Positions 16,731 to 25,682 are shown, counted from the stretch's first letter. The stretch is 44,750 bases of DNA from Syntrophales bacterium (GCA_026416455.1 JAOAFE010000014.1:1-44750), one strand, 5' to 3'. The notes: generated from the sequence alone by a model not told the origin. Made by a program: numbers and translations.

Positions 16731-16758
16731 TTGACAAACAAATCAAATTAACTATGAT
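16731..16758 (+). promoter_or_regulatory. Promoter of the binding-protein gene
   Basis: A perfect -35 TTGACA (16731-16736) and a -10 TATGAT (16753-16758) are separated by 16 bases. The leader to the ATG at 16913 is about 145 bases long. Confidence 0.7.
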
Positions 16759-16761
16759 TTC

Positions 16762-16785
16762 ACTAAATATGAACGACCGTTTAGT
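16762..16785 (+). promoter_or_regulatory. Palindromic operator-like site, TetR style
   Basis: ACTAAA...TTTAGT arms enclose an inner AACGACCGTT (AACG/CGTT) palindrome immediately after the -10. AACGACCGTT-type palindromes are common TetR-family operators. No TetR gene is in the window. Confidence 0.5.
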
Positions 16786-16912
16786 TATATGTATGCGATA
16801 TCATAAGGTTTCAAGCTTGTGAAGGGAGGTGGTTACAAACCGAAGACAAACGGGATGAAGGATTTTAAGGTGATATTAAAATATGCGCAACCGATGAGTT
16901 GGGAGGTCAGAT

Positions 16913-18349
16913 ATGGCAAAACATAAAAATATGTGGACGGTTATAGTATTTTTTGTCGTTATCTTGTGTACGGTGGTGGTAGCTCATGCCACAACTTCCA
17001 AAGACCTAATGGTTCCCAAGGCAAAATTCAATGCAGAAAATATGGGAGATATGTCGGATTATGATCCCGCCAATCCCATTGTGCCAACCGGTGATACCAT
17101 AAAAATTGCTATCGTCGCTTCGTTTTCCGGCCCGTCAGCGGCCAACGGCGGCTTTTATTGGAATGTAGTTCAGTGGGTGGCTCATGACATCAACAAAAGG
17201 GGGGGTATTTTAGTTGACGGAAAGAAAAAATTAATTGAGGTCATAAAAGCTGACCATATGAGCAAACCGGATGTCGCAAAGAAGGTTTCAGAGCGCATGG
17301 TTTTGGAAAAAAATGTAAACTTTTTCTGGGGCACTGACGGAAGTCACCTGATGAGGATTATCAATAGTGTAGCGGACAAGCATAAGGTAATCGCCCTTAA
17401 TGCCACATGCCTTTCCGACGATCTTCAAAGTGCGAAAAACTTTTCTCCCTACGCTTTTCATGCCTCTTTTTCTGTCGAACAAGTAGGTAGAGCCTTTGCC
17501 TATTTCTATGGTCAAATCAGGAAAAAGGAGAAAAAATTCTATATTTTATGTCAGGACTACTCTTTCGGGCATGACATGGGGGCCGCCTTTAAAAAAGCAT
17601 TGAAAGAATACTTTCCGGAAGCACAAATCGTAGGAGAAGATTATCATAAACTTTTCCTCACGGATTTTGCACCCTATCTGGAGAAGATAAAGGCATCGGG
17701 GGCCGAAGTAATATTTACGGGTGATTGGCTGCCCGACGCAGGAAACCTCATAAAACAAGCGCGGCAGATGGGAATAAAATTGCCCATTGCCAACATTTAC
17801 GTGGATGAGCCGAATTTCCTACATGAAGTGGGAATAGAGGGGGCCCGCGGGTTAATGAACTTAAGCACCTGGAATACGGACAATCCCCATTTCAAAAATC
17901 CCGGTCATATAAAAATGTACAGAACGTGGAACGATTTATGGAAAAACAAGTGGAAGACGCCTCCGTACAATAGCAGAACGTTCGAGATATTCGGCGGCAA
18001 TTGGGGAGCGTGGACGGGAGTTACGTACTGGCTGATGAGCGTGGTGGAAAGAGCTAAGACTTTAAATCCTGAAAAGATAATCTCCGTGTGGGAAAACGAT
18101 GTGTATCAATTTGTGAATGGCAAGACCGTCATGATGAGAGGGTGTGACCACAAAATGGTCATGGATCTTGCTATCTCCGAGTTTGTACCTTGGCAAGAGC
18201 AAAAAGTATCCTTCAACATACCCCCTTATTATTGGTACAAAAATACCTGCTCCTATGGTCCTACCTGGATTGTACCGGCCGAAAAATGCCTGCCTTGGAT
18301 GGACACCGAACTTGATCGCTGCAAAAACAAAGACCGCTGGGGGAGATAA
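16913..18349 (+). CDS. Periplasmic substrate-binding protein, branched-chain amino acid (LivK) type
   Basis: The 478-residue product has a signal peptide (residues 1-25, VIVFFVVILCTVVVAHA) and a type I periplasmic-binding fold (IKIAIVASFSGPSAANGGF; FFWGTDGSHLMRIINSV; GAEVIFTGDWLPDAGNLIKQARQMG). These deliver amino acids, amides, urea or short carboxylates to ABC permeases. It is longer than usual for LivK and Cys-rich toward the C-terminus (CSYG, EKCLPW, DRCKNK). No permease or ATPase genes are adjacent, so it is an orphan that must use distant partners or serve in sensing. It has its own promoter, palindromic operator and terminator. The ATG at 16913 follows GGGAGG. The ligand cannot be named. 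Confidence 0.85.
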   Translation: MAKHKNMWTVIVFFVVILCTVVVAHATTSKDLMVPKAKFNAENMGDMSDYDPANPIVPTGDTIKIAIVASFSGPSAANGGFYWNVVQWVAHDINKRGGILVDGKKKLIEVIKADHMSKPDVAKKVSERMVLEKNVNFFWGTDGSHLMRIINSVADKHKVIALNATCLSDDLQSAKNFSPYAFHASFSVEQVGRAFAYFYGQIRKKEKKFYILCQDYSFGHDMGAAFKKALKEYFPEAQIVGEDYHKLFLTDFAPYLEKIKASGAEVIFTGDWLPDAGNLIKQARQMGIKLPIANIYVDEPNFLHEVGIEGARGLMNLSTWNTDNPHFKNPGHIKMYRTWNDLWKNKWKTPPYNSRTFEIFGGNWGAWTGVTYWLMSVVERAKTLNPEKIISVWENDVYQFVNGKTVMMRGCDHKMVMDLAISEFVPWQEQKVSFNIPPYYWYKNTCSYGPTWIVPAEKCLPWMDTELDRCKNKDRWGR

Positions 18350-18354
18350 TGAAT

Positions 18355-18406
18355 AAAGGGGCAGCACCAACATAAGGGAGTCATCAAAGGTGCTGTCCCT
18401 TTTATT
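18355..18406 (+). terminator. Strong terminator after the binding-protein gene
   Basis: AAAGGGGCAGCACC (18355-18368) pairs with GGTGCTGTCCCTTT (18389-18402) with one G-U pair and a 20-base loop, followed by T-rich sequence. The A-rich 5' side makes it possibly bidirectional. Confidence 0.8.
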
Positions 18407-18425
18407 TGAGTTTAGCTCTGTTTTT

Positions 18426-18461
18426 GATGTCACGACATCCTTCTTGGGGCGGCGTGACATC
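18426..18461. repeat. Inverted repeat GATGTCACG / CGTGACATC
   Basis: Perfect 9-base arms at 18426-18434 and 18453-18461 flank an 18-base loop. A run of ATTATTTTTG follows on the plus strand. It may be a second terminator or a binding site. It lies in a non-coding stretch. Confidence 0.45.
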
Positions 18462-18601
18462 AATTATTTTTGTACAACCTTCGTCTCAAAATAGAGAAGT
18501 AACTATCAACGTATCTTTAAAAAAATTGGGAGCAGACCGATTTTCTATAATATAACCATTAAGGTCTCATCCTATTTTTCTGAAGGGTTGTGTAGTGGGG
18601 T

Positions 18602-18739
18602 TTACAGTGGTTTCTTAGGGGGCTTGCGCCAATCATACTCCTCGGACGCTTTTAGCAGCAAGGAGTGTATGTCTTCGAGCTGCGATTTCATCTCTTTTTT
18701 GTTCGATTGTGTCTTACGTTTCTTCTTTTTCTCTTTCAT
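18602..18739 (-). CDS. Small hypothetical protein, 45 residues
   Basis: An ATG at 18739 has a GAAGGGA ribosome site 8 bases upstream and opens a 45-codon frame ending in TAA at 18604-18602. The product starts with a lysine-rich segment (MKEKKKKRKTQ), then a helix (KSQLEDIHSLLLKASEEYDW) and a basic proline tail. No family is recognised. Its high charge suggests a nucleic-acid or ribosome partner, but that is only a guess. The flanking 18462-18601 and 18740-19020 stretches show no other gene. Confidence 0.4.
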   Translation of the reverse strand: MKEKKKKRKTQSNKKEMKSQLEDIHSLLLKASEEYDWRKPPKKPL

Positions 18740-19020
18740 ATCTGAGATCCCTTCTCTTTCCGATTGAGTAATACCCTATGTTTTTCGTTCATCAAACAAC
18801 TCCCGGGTTTGTATGACCTCATCATTTGAAAAGTCTTTTAAAAACTGTAACTAATTTTTTCGATTGTACACCTTGGTATCTTGAAAAAGGAAATGTCATC
18901 GAGGTCATCTTCGCATGCTTCTTACCACGTCTAAATGAGTGCTAGTAGATGCATCACTATCCTCTTTGGAAGATAAAATATCAAAAAAACTGGATCTTTC
19001 GCCGACCAACACCAAGGGAT

Positions 19021-19053
19021 AAATATAAAAGGCTGCGGCAGGAATCCACAGCC
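19021..19053 (-). terminator. Terminator of the tRNA cluster
   Basis: On the minus strand GGCTGTGG and CCGCAGCC form an 8-base stem (one G-U) around a 7-base loop, followed by TTTTATATTT. It lies 12 bases after the tRNA-Lys CCA end. Confidence 0.8.
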
Positions 19054-19065
19054 CCTTCTTTTTTC

Positions 19066-19141
19066 TGGTGGGCCCTGCGAGGCTCGAACTCGCGACCCAC
19101 TGATTAAGAGTCAGTTGCTCTACCAGCTGAGCTAAGGGCCC
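19066..19141 (-). tRNA. tRNA-Lys (CTT)
   Basis: Minus-strand cloverleaf GGGCCCTTAGCTCAGCTGG..., anticodon stem CTGA-CTCTTAA-TCAG with anticodon CTT, T-arm GTTCGAGCC, acceptor GGGCCCA and encoded CCA. The 7-base acceptor pairs fully. Confidence 0.95.
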
Positions 19142-19155
19142 TTCTATACTATAAA

Positions 19156-19232
19156 TGGCGCGCCCGGTACGACTCGAACGTACGACCAACAGATTCGAAG
19201 TCTGCCACTCTATCCAACTGAGCTACGGGCGC
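19156..19232 (-). tRNA. tRNA-Arg (TCG)
   Basis: Minus-strand cloverleaf starting GCGCCCGTAGCTCAGTTGG, anticodon stem CAGA-CTTCGAA-TCTG giving anticodon TCG, T-loop GTTCGAGTC, acceptor CGGGCGC with discriminator G and encoded CCA. Confidence 0.95.
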
Positions 19233-19255
19233 GTAGCCTTTGTCTTTTCGTCATA

Positions 19256-19333
19256 TGGGGTGAGTGAAGGGACTTGAACCCTTAACCTCCGGGGCCACAA
19301 CCCGGCACTCTGACCACTTGAGCTACACCCACC
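19256..19333 (-). tRNA. tRNA-His (GTG)
   Basis: Minus-strand cloverleaf GTGGGTGTAGCTCAAGTGG with an additional encoded G before the acceptor (G-1, opposite discriminator C), anticodon arm CCGGG-TTGTGGC-CCCGG giving GTG, T-loop GTTCAAGTC and encoded CCA. G-1 and C73 are the expected histidine identity elements. Confidence 0.94.
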
Positions 19334-19346
19334 ACGCCTTTTATTC

Positions 19347-19423
<77 letters not shown>

Positions 19424-19513
19424 AGGTAATTACTCAGCTATCCCCCTATCAAACGGGCGCATTTCATACCCCTTTGGTAAGCGTTTGTCAAGTAAAAATA
19501 GGCAAAAAGCTCA

Positions 19514-20761
19514 TCAGTAAGGTATATAACCGGCGATACCATCAAATCTATACCCTTTCGGAAGACTGGGATCTTTAACCAAAGGGGTGTAGAAATAAAA
19601 TCCCATCTTGGGATGGTACCAACGGTAAAGTTCCCTGGTATTTCTCAACCGGGTCGTGGCGATATTTCCCACTGGCCCTTCTAGGATAAAACCCCGGTCT
19701 AATTTCTCCACCTCCTGCTTATTATAGGAATAAAAGAAGCTATCCCGGCTGGGGTTATACCAGCGATAAAATTCGACCGTTCCCGGTGTACCATGGCAGA
19801 AAAGCCTAAAGCAGATGCCCTCTTTGCGGTAACCGCCACGGCGAATAATCTTTTCATCTTCTTGAGGGTTGGTGGTAAAAAAATATCCCTCCTTCGGTGA
19901 TACGTAGCGAAACACATCCAATACCTTGAGACTCCCTTCATTTTTCACTTCCCAAGAGAGATGAACATCTACATTGCCCCCATTCGACCGAAATGAAATA
20001 ACATGGCCGTAAAGACCTGAAGGAGAATTCTGCGGATCAACGGTCACGGTTACGTAATCTATTTCTTTCGTTGTTACACCGTTATCGGGAATAAACCGCA
20101 CCTGCTTCGGGGCCCATTGAACTTCACGGCCGGTGACCTCAAAGCCCGCCAAAATGGTGTAGCCTTTCTCTCCTACTAACGTCAGGGTGTGCCTCCCAAA
20201 CGGTAAATGTTCCACACAGTGAATCCATGTTCTTTCCTGTTTTTCTGCTTGCGTATCGACTTCTCCCAGCCAATACTGATCGCAGAGAAAAGAGAATCTT
20301 CCCCCCTCTGGCATTCTCCAATAATGTACAATGACACCGGTACCGCTAAAATTAAATCTAATGACCCCCTGGGGTGGCAAAACGGGCCAGCCATTCTTTT
20401 CTGTCCACACCCCCGTCAACTCAACGGCCTCTCTATATGCCGAGGGAACTGTGTAATGACCTGTTCCCTTGGCGTCAACATTAAAAAGGCTTATATAGAA
20501 AGGCAGCTTTTCCCCTTTTCGACCGTGTACCGCTTTCCAGTGCAAAGTGCCTTGCCCCACATTGGTAATCTCGAGACGGCGAGATTCAGTCATGCCCGGC
20601 TCGAGCACTCCAAAATCAAGCACGGGTGTATTTATTTTTATCTGTGGCCCCGATTGAACCTCTTCCTCGATCTTCATCTGGCCCGTCTGCAATCCACTGT
20701 ACGATAACGCACTGCCGGCAATGAAAAAAACTATACCGAGCAATAAAATTATTCTTCTCAT
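19514..20761 (-). CDS. Secreted protein with ASH/DUF1573-like and DUF5648-like domains
   Basis: From ATG 20761 (GAGGGG ribosome site) the product has 415 residues. A signal peptide (IILLLGIVFFIAGSALS) is followed by an immunoglobulin-like segment VLDFGVLEPGMTESRRLEI typical of ASH/DUF1573 domains, a central beta-rich carbohydrate-binding-like part, and a C-terminal half with repeated Tyr/Trp-rich units (VFRYVSPKEGYFFTT, FYRWYNPSRDSFFYSY, LYRWYHPKMGFYFYT). The repeats match the DUF5648 pattern of aromatic repeats seen in secreted proteins. It probably acts outside the cytoplasm, perhaps in surface adhesion or wall/polysaccharide binding. It is divergent from dprA and lies behind the tRNA cluster. 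Function unknown. Confidence 0.75.
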   Translation of the reverse strand: MRRIILLLGIVFFIAGSALSYSGLQTGQMKIEEEVQSGPQIKINTPVLDFGVLEPGMTESRRLEITNVGQGTLHWKAVHGRKGEKLPFYISLFNVDAKGTGHYTVPSAYREAVELTGVWTEKNGWPVLPPQGVIRFNFSGTGVIVHYWRMPEGGRFSFLCDQYWLGEVDTQAEKQERTWIHCVEHLPFGRHTLTLVGEKGYTILAGFEVTGREVQWAPKQVRFIPDNGVTTKEIDYVTVTVDPQNSPSGLYGHVISFRSNGGNVDVHLSWEVKNEGSLKVLDVFRYVSPKEGYFFTTNPQEDEKIIRRGGYRKEGICFRLFCHGTPGTVEFYRWYNPSRDSFFYSYNKQEVEKLDRGFILEGPVGNIATTRLRNTRELYRWYHPKMGFYFYTPLVKDPSLPKGYRFDGIAGYIPY

Positions 20762-20858
20762 TTCAGAAACCCCTCTCATCTGCCGCAAAATATCGGTCTT
20801 GACACGTTAGGTCAAGGGGATATAACTTCCGTCTTATCTAAAAAATGTAAAGCAAAAA

Positions 20859-21962
20859 ATGCAAAAAATGGAAGAAGTTACATATTGGATCGCCCTAAAG
20901 CTGATGGGGAGCTTGAGCAACGGAGAAATAAGATCCCTCATCGACAACTTTTCATCTCCTCAAGCAGTATTCGAAGCGACAAAAGAAGACCTCTGCCGTA
21001 TCTTAGGCCGCAACTTGAAAGCGGTAGAAGACATCTTATGCTTTAACCAATGGGAAGAAGCCAAAAAAGAAGGTGAAAAGATGAAAGCCCATGGGGCCAA
21101 AATCATTACTTACTTAGATCCTGAATTCCCCGAACTGCTTAAAAACATCCACGACTGCCCCCCTTTTCTATACGTAAAAGGCGACCTAAAAAAAGAAGAC
21201 ATTAACATCGCCCTCGTCGGCTCCCGCCGAGCAAGTAGTTACGGCATAATAACGGCAGAAAACCTGGCGCGCGGTCTTGCGTTGGCCGGAATCACTATCG
21301 TCAGTGGCTTGGCTCGTGGCGTAGATGCGGCAGCCCACCGAGGTGCGATCGCCGCACGAGGCAGAACCATTGCCGTCCTCGGATCGGGTCTTGATTTCGT
21401 TTACCCGCCTGAAAATAAGAGTCTTTTTGCAGCCGTGGCACAATCGGGGGCGCTCGTAACGGAATATCCGTTTGGCACTCCACCGCGCGCGAAAAATTTT
21501 CCTGTCAGGAACAGATTAATAAGCGGCATGTCATGGGGAGTTGTTGTCGTTGAGGCGGGCGAGAAAAGCGGCTCTCTCATTACCGCGCGTCTAGCGGCAG
21601 AGCAAGGGCGCTATGTCTTTGCCGTTCCTGGAGATATCAATTCACCTCTTAGCCGGGGAACGCACCAACTTTTGAAAGAAGGCGCCACCCTGATAGAAAA
21701 AGTAGAAGATATTTTTGAGGAAATTTCTCCTCAAATCAGGTCCATAAAACCATCGATCGTAAGAAAAGAGGAGTTACCCACCGAGGCGAACGAAAAGGAA
21801 GCTCTCCTCTTGAGTTTAATAGGATCAAGGCCCATCCACGGGGATATGCTGATCCAAGAAACGGGACTTTCGGCAGGTGATGTAATGAGTATCCTTCTCA
21901 CTTTGGAATTGAAAGGCTTAATCACACAGCTGCCGGGAAAATACTACCAAAGGACACCTTAA
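20859..21962 (+). CDS. dprA: DNA-processing protein DprA
   Basis: The 367-residue product has an N-terminal helical SAM-like part (about 1-85), the DprA Rossmann domain with IALVGSRRASSYG, VSGLARGVDAAAH, AVLGSGLDFVYP and PVRNRLISGMS, and a C-terminal winged helix (about 310-365). DprA binds incoming single-stranded DNA and loads RecA during natural transformation. Together with the ComEA-like gene at 34167 it suggests competence. It is the first gene of the block leading to topA, trmFO and recCBD. The ATG at 20859 lacks a good ribosome site, and an ATG at 20868 is an alternative. Its stop lies one base before topA. Confidence 0.95.
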   Translation: MQKMEEVTYWIALKLMGSLSNGEIRSLIDNFSSPQAVFEATKEDLCRILGRNLKAVEDILCFNQWEEAKKEGEKMKAHGAKIITYLDPEFPELLKNIHDCPPFLYVKGDLKKEDINIALVGSRRASSYGIITAENLARGLALAGITIVSGLARGVDAAAHRGAIAARGRTIAVLGSGLDFVYPPENKSLFAAVAQSGALVTEYPFGTPPRAKNFPVRNRLISGMSWGVVVVEAGEKSGSLITARLAAEQGRYVFAVPGDINSPLSRGTHQLLKEGATLIEKVEDIFEEISPQIRSIKPSIVRKEELPTEANEKEALLLSLIGSRPIHGDMLIQETGLSAGDVMSILLTLELKGLITQLPGKYYQRTP

Positions 21963-21963
21963 C

Positions 21964-24354
21964 ATGACCCAATCTCTCATCATCGTAGAATCACCAACCA
22001 AGGTAAAAACCATAAAAAAATTTCTGGGACCAGGCTGTGAAATACTGGCGACCAAAGGGCACATCAAAGATCTACCCAAAAGCAAACTCGGCATCGATAT
22101 TGAGCATGATTTCGCTCCCACCTATCGGGTGATCGAAAGTCGAAAGAAGATTATAGAAGAAATAAAAAAGGCGGCGGCGAAATGTGAAACCATCTTTCTT
22201 GCCCCCGACCCAGACCGTGAAGGTGAGGCCATTGCCTGGCATGTGGCCGAAGAAATCAGAGACAATAGCAAAAAGATATACCGAGTGCTTTTCAATGACC
22301 TAACAAAAAATACGATCCTCGAAGGCATAGCCCATCCGAGAGACCTGGACGTATACAAATACGAAGCCCAGCAAACGAGACGCATTTTAGACCGCCTGGT
22401 GGGATACAAGATTAGCCCTCTTCTGTGGGATAAGGTAAGAAGGGGACTTTCGGCGGGAAGGGTTCAGTCGGTAGCCCTTCGACTCATCTGCGAACGGGAG
22501 GAGGAAATCAAAAAATTCATACCGGAAGAATATTGGATTATATCGGCTCAGTTAGAAGGAGATACACCCCCACCCTTCGAGGCTCGACTGATCAAGGTCG
22601 AGGGGAAAAAGGCACGCATAGAAAAAGAAAATGAGGCGGAACAAATAGTCCAATATCTGAAAACTCACCCTTTTGTCGTCGAGAAAGTTGAAGAGAAGGA
22701 AACGAAGCGTACCCCTCAACCCCCTTTTACAACCAGTAAATTGCAGCAAGAGGCAGCTCGTCGCTTGAACTTCTCTGCTCAAAAGACAATGGCAATCGCC
22801 CAGCGCCTATACGAAGGTGTAGAATTAGGACCGGAAGGGTCGGTAGGTCTGATCACTTACATGAGAACCGATTCGGTACGTATTGCCCAAGAAGCCCTTG
22901 AGGAAGCAAGGTCTTATATCAAAGACCATTATGACCCGTCTTTTTTACCTGCCCGGGCGAGAATATTTAAAAATACAGCCACGGCCCAGGATGCGCACGA
23001 GGCCATCCGTCCTACTTCTCTGAAGTACACGCCGACGGCCATAAAAAAATATCTATCGGGTGATGAATTCCGCCTCTATCAACTTATATGGAATCGCTTC
23101 ATCGCCTCGCAAATGGCCCCCGCCGTTTACGACCTTACTACCATCGATGTGCACTGCGGACCCTATACCTTGAGAGCCATGGGATCCGTGATGAAATTCC
23201 CCGGGTTCACCATCGTGTACAAAGAGATGACGGACGAAGCAGCACCAGCTGAAGAGTTGGAGCTCGGGGCTTTATTACCAAAGGTGAAAAAGGGAGATAT
23301 CCTCCGCCTGATCGAAATAAAGAAGGAACAAAAATTCACTCAGCCGCCGCCGAGATTCACAGAGGCAAGCTTGGTAAAAGAATTGGAAGAAAAGGGTATC
23401 GGCCGACCCAGTACCTACGCAACCATCATCAGTACGATCCAAGAGAGGAAATATGTGCGCCTAGAAGATAAGAAATTCCACCCCACTGAGCTCGGTATGA
23501 TCGTGAACGATCTCCTCGTTAAGAACTTCCCCAAAATCATAGATGTAGAATTCACCGCCACGATGGAGACGAAATTAGATAATATCGAACAGGGAATCGC
23601 TACACGTCTCGAGACATTAAGAGAGTTCTACCAAGAATTTTCCCAAGAGTTGAAAAAGGCGGAAGACGAGATGGACGATGTAAAAGGGGAAGGCATTCCT
23701 AGTGACCGTGTATGCGACAAATGTGGCCAACCTATGGTTATAAAGTTAGGCCGAAACGGTAGATTTTTGGCCTGTACAGCTTATCCAAAGTGCAAAAACA
23801 CGGCCAATTTGGAGGAAAATCAGGTCCCCTCCCCACCTGTAACCGATAAAACATGCGAAAAATGCGGTCGCCCAATGGTTATAAAGAGGGGAAGATACGG
23901 CACCTTCCTCGCCTGTACCGGTTACCCAGAGTGCAAGACGACCAAGAAGATGGTAAACGAAGGGATAGAGCAGAAGAAGGAAGAGATTCGGGAAACGGAA
24001 GAAGTATGTGAGTTGTGTGGTAGAAAGATGCTTCTCAGAGAAGGTCGTTTTGGAAGGTTTCTGGGGTGTTCCGGCTATCCAGCATGTAAAAACCTGCGTC
24101 CCGTGAGCCTGGGCATCCCCTGTCCTGAGCCGGAATGCCAAGGTTTTATCACGGAAAAAAAGACACGAAAGGGAAAAACCTTTTACAGCTGCTCCCGTTA
24201 CCCTCAATGCAAATTCGCCACCTGGGCCCGTCCCTTATCCGAGTTTTGTCCGGCCTGCGGTTACCCTTTTCTGGTAGAAAAAGTGACAAAGAAGGGGCGA
24301 TTCAAGATTTGTCCGTCAAAGATGTGCAAATATAAAGCATCCATTGAAGGATGA
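21964..24354 (+). CDS. topA: DNA topoisomerase I (type IA)
   Basis: The 796-residue product relaxes negatively supercoiled DNA. It shows the TOPRIM core (LIIVESPTKVKTIKKFLG; APDPDREGEAIAWH), the catalytic Tyr299 in GLITYMRTDSVRI, and GIGRPSTYATIISTIQ. The C-terminal part carries successive C4 zinc ribbons (CDKCGQPMV, CEKCGRPMV, CELCGRKM, CPEPECQGF, CPACGYPF), five in all, against three in E. coli. The last one keeps a modified second pair. It starts one base after the dprA stop and overlaps trmFO by ATGA, the usual dprA-topA-trmFO operon. Complete. Confidence 0.97.
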   Translation: MTQSLIIVESPTKVKTIKKFLGPGCEILATKGHIKDLPKSKLGIDIEHDFAPTYRVIESRKKIIEEIKKAAAKCETIFLAPDPDREGEAIAWHVAEEIRDNSKKIYRVLFNDLTKNTILEGIAHPRDLDVYKYEAQQTRRILDRLVGYKISPLLWDKVRRGLSAGRVQSVALRLICEREEEIKKFIPEEYWIISAQLEGDTPPPFEARLIKVEGKKARIEKENEAEQIVQYLKTHPFVVEKVEEKETKRTPQPPFTTSKLQQEAARRLNFSAQKTMAIAQRLYEGVELGPEGSVGLITYMRTDSVRIAQEALEEARSYIKDHYDPSFLPARARIFKNTATAQDAHEAIRPTSLKYTPTAIKKYLSGDEFRLYQLIWNRFIASQMAPAVYDLTTIDVHCGPYTLRAMGSVMKFPGFTIVYKEMTDEAAPAEELELGALLPKVKKGDILRLIEIKKEQKFTQPPPRFTEASLVKELEEKGIGRPSTYATIISTIQERKYVRLEDKKFHPTELGMIVNDLLVKNFPKIIDVEFTATMETKLDNIEQGIATRLETLREFYQEFSQELKKAEDEMDDVKGEGIPSDRVCDKCGQPMVIKLGRNGRFLACTAYPKCKNTANLEENQVPSPPVTDKTCEKCGRPMVIKRGRYGTFLACTGYPECKTTKKMVNEGIEQKKEEIRETEEVCELCGRKMLLREGRFGRFLGCSGYPACKNLRPVSLGIPCPEPECQGFITEKKTRKGKTFYSCSRYPQCKFATWARPLSEFCPACGYPFLVEKVTKKGRFKICPSKMCKYKASIEG

Positions 24355-25679
24355 CTTCTTTACCTTCTGTCGTAATCATTGGTGGAGGGCTGGCCGGTTG
24401 TGAAGCCGCGTGGCAACTTGTAAAACGTGGTCTGAGAGTTAGACTATTCGAAATGAAGCCAACCCGTTTCTCCCCTGCTCATACGTCAGCCAACCTCGCC
24501 GAATTAGTTTGTAGTAACTCATTCCGGGCTTCAAGCATCTCAAATGCCGCCGGTTTGCTGAAAGAAGAAATGCGCCGTTTAGATTCGATCACCATGCTTG
24601 CAGCCGACAAAACAACTGTCCCGGCAGGCCGTGCTTTAGCCGTTGATCGGCAAAGATTTTCCCAAACCGTAGAAGAGTATCTTACCGAGAAAAAGCCCCT
24701 CTTCGAGCTGATCCGAAAAGAAGTCACCACCCTTCCCGAAGAACGCCCCCTGTTAATAGCCAGCGGTCCCCTGACTTCTGATGCTCTCACGGAAGCATTG
24801 AAAAAGATGCTCCGCCAAGATTACTTATACTTCTACGATGCCATTTCTCCCCTGGTCTTTGCGGAAACTATAGATTATTCCCATGCATTCTGGGCCTCTC
24901 GCTACGACGAAGGTGCAGACTATCTGAACTTACCCCTCGATGAAAAACAATATGACAGATTTTGGCGCGCCCTCGTAGAGGCCGATCAAGTACCCCCTCA
25001 CCCCTTCGAAGAGCAGCGCTACTTTGAAGGCTGTCTACCCATTGAAGTCATGGCCAAAAGGGGACGCGACACCCTTCGTTTCGGTCCGATGAAGCCGGTA
25101 GGATTAAAAGAACCTACAACAGGTCGCCGTCCTTTTGCCGTCGTTCAATTAAGAAGAGAAAACGTGGAAGGTAGCCTTTTCAACATGGTGGGATTTCAAA
25201 CGCGCCTTAGATGGAAAGAACAGGAAAAGGTTTTTCGTCTCATTCCAGGTCTGGATAAAGCTGAATTCGCCCGCTATGGAAGCATCCATAGAAATACGTT
25301 CATAAACAGCCCCTCTTTACTAACCCGATCTCTCGCCCTTCGCCATGAAGAGGGAATATTTTTTGCGGGCCAGATTACGGGGGTAGAAGGATACATAGAA
25401 TCGGCCGCCATGGGCCTTCTGGCCGGACTATCTATTATCTTCTATCTTCGAAGGCAAGATTTTGTCCCGCCTCCGCCGACGACGGCGATGGGAGCGCTGT
25501 TGCAATACATAACAAAGGCAAACAAGAAGGAATTTCAGCCCATGAATGTAAACTTCGGCCTCTTTCCACCACTAGACGGGAATGTGCCGGCCCGTGAGCG
25601 GGGCCACATATACGCGCGGCGAGCACTCGATGAATTGGAAAAGTGGAAAGGCAAAGTATGGTCTGTCCTGGAGGGGTAG
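24351..25679 (+). CDS. trmFO: tRNA (uracil-5-)-methyltransferase TrmFO, folate/FAD-dependent
   Basis: The 442-residue product makes m5U54 in tRNA using methylene-tetrahydrofolate and FAD. It shows the FAD site VVIIGGGLAGCEAA (residues 7-20), the ANLAELVCSNSFR segment with Cys54 (the Cys53 equivalent of Bacillus TrmFO), the YFEGCLPIE Cys region and the C-terminal GQITGVEGYIESAAMG motif. It overlaps topA by 4 bases and lies 3 bases before the recC GTG start, so transcription probably continues into recCBD. Length is normal. No lesion. Confidence 0.97.
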   Translation: MTSLPSVVIIGGGLAGCEAAWQLVKRGLRVRLFEMKPTRFSPAHTSANLAELVCSNSFRASSISNAAGLLKEEMRRLDSITMLAADKTTVPAGRALAVDRQRFSQTVEEYLTEKKPLFELIRKEVTTLPEERPLLIASGPLTSDALTEALKKMLRQDYLYFYDAISPLVFAETIDYSHAFWASRYDEGADYLNLPLDEKQYDRFWRALVEADQVPPHPFEEQRYFEGCLPIEVMAKRGRDTLRFGPMKPVGLKEPTTGRRPFAVVQLRRENVEGSLFNMVGFQTRLRWKEQEKVFRLIPGLDKAEFARYGSIHRNTFINSPSLLTRSLALRHEEGIFFAGQITGVEGYIESAAMGLLAGLSIIFYLRRQDFVPPPPTTAMGALLQYITKANKKEFQPMNVNFGLFPPLDGNVPARERGHIYARRALDELEKWKGKVWSVLEG

Positions 25680-25682
25680 AAG

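Noticed and set aside
16855-16926. Short ORF overlapping the binding-protein start
   Set aside because: 23 codons, no ribosome site of normal strength, stop inside the next gene; likely chance.
18905-19189. Minus-strand frame containing EGPLAQLVEQLTLN
   Set aside because: This is the well-known false protein read through tRNA-Lys; the tRNA explains the open frame.
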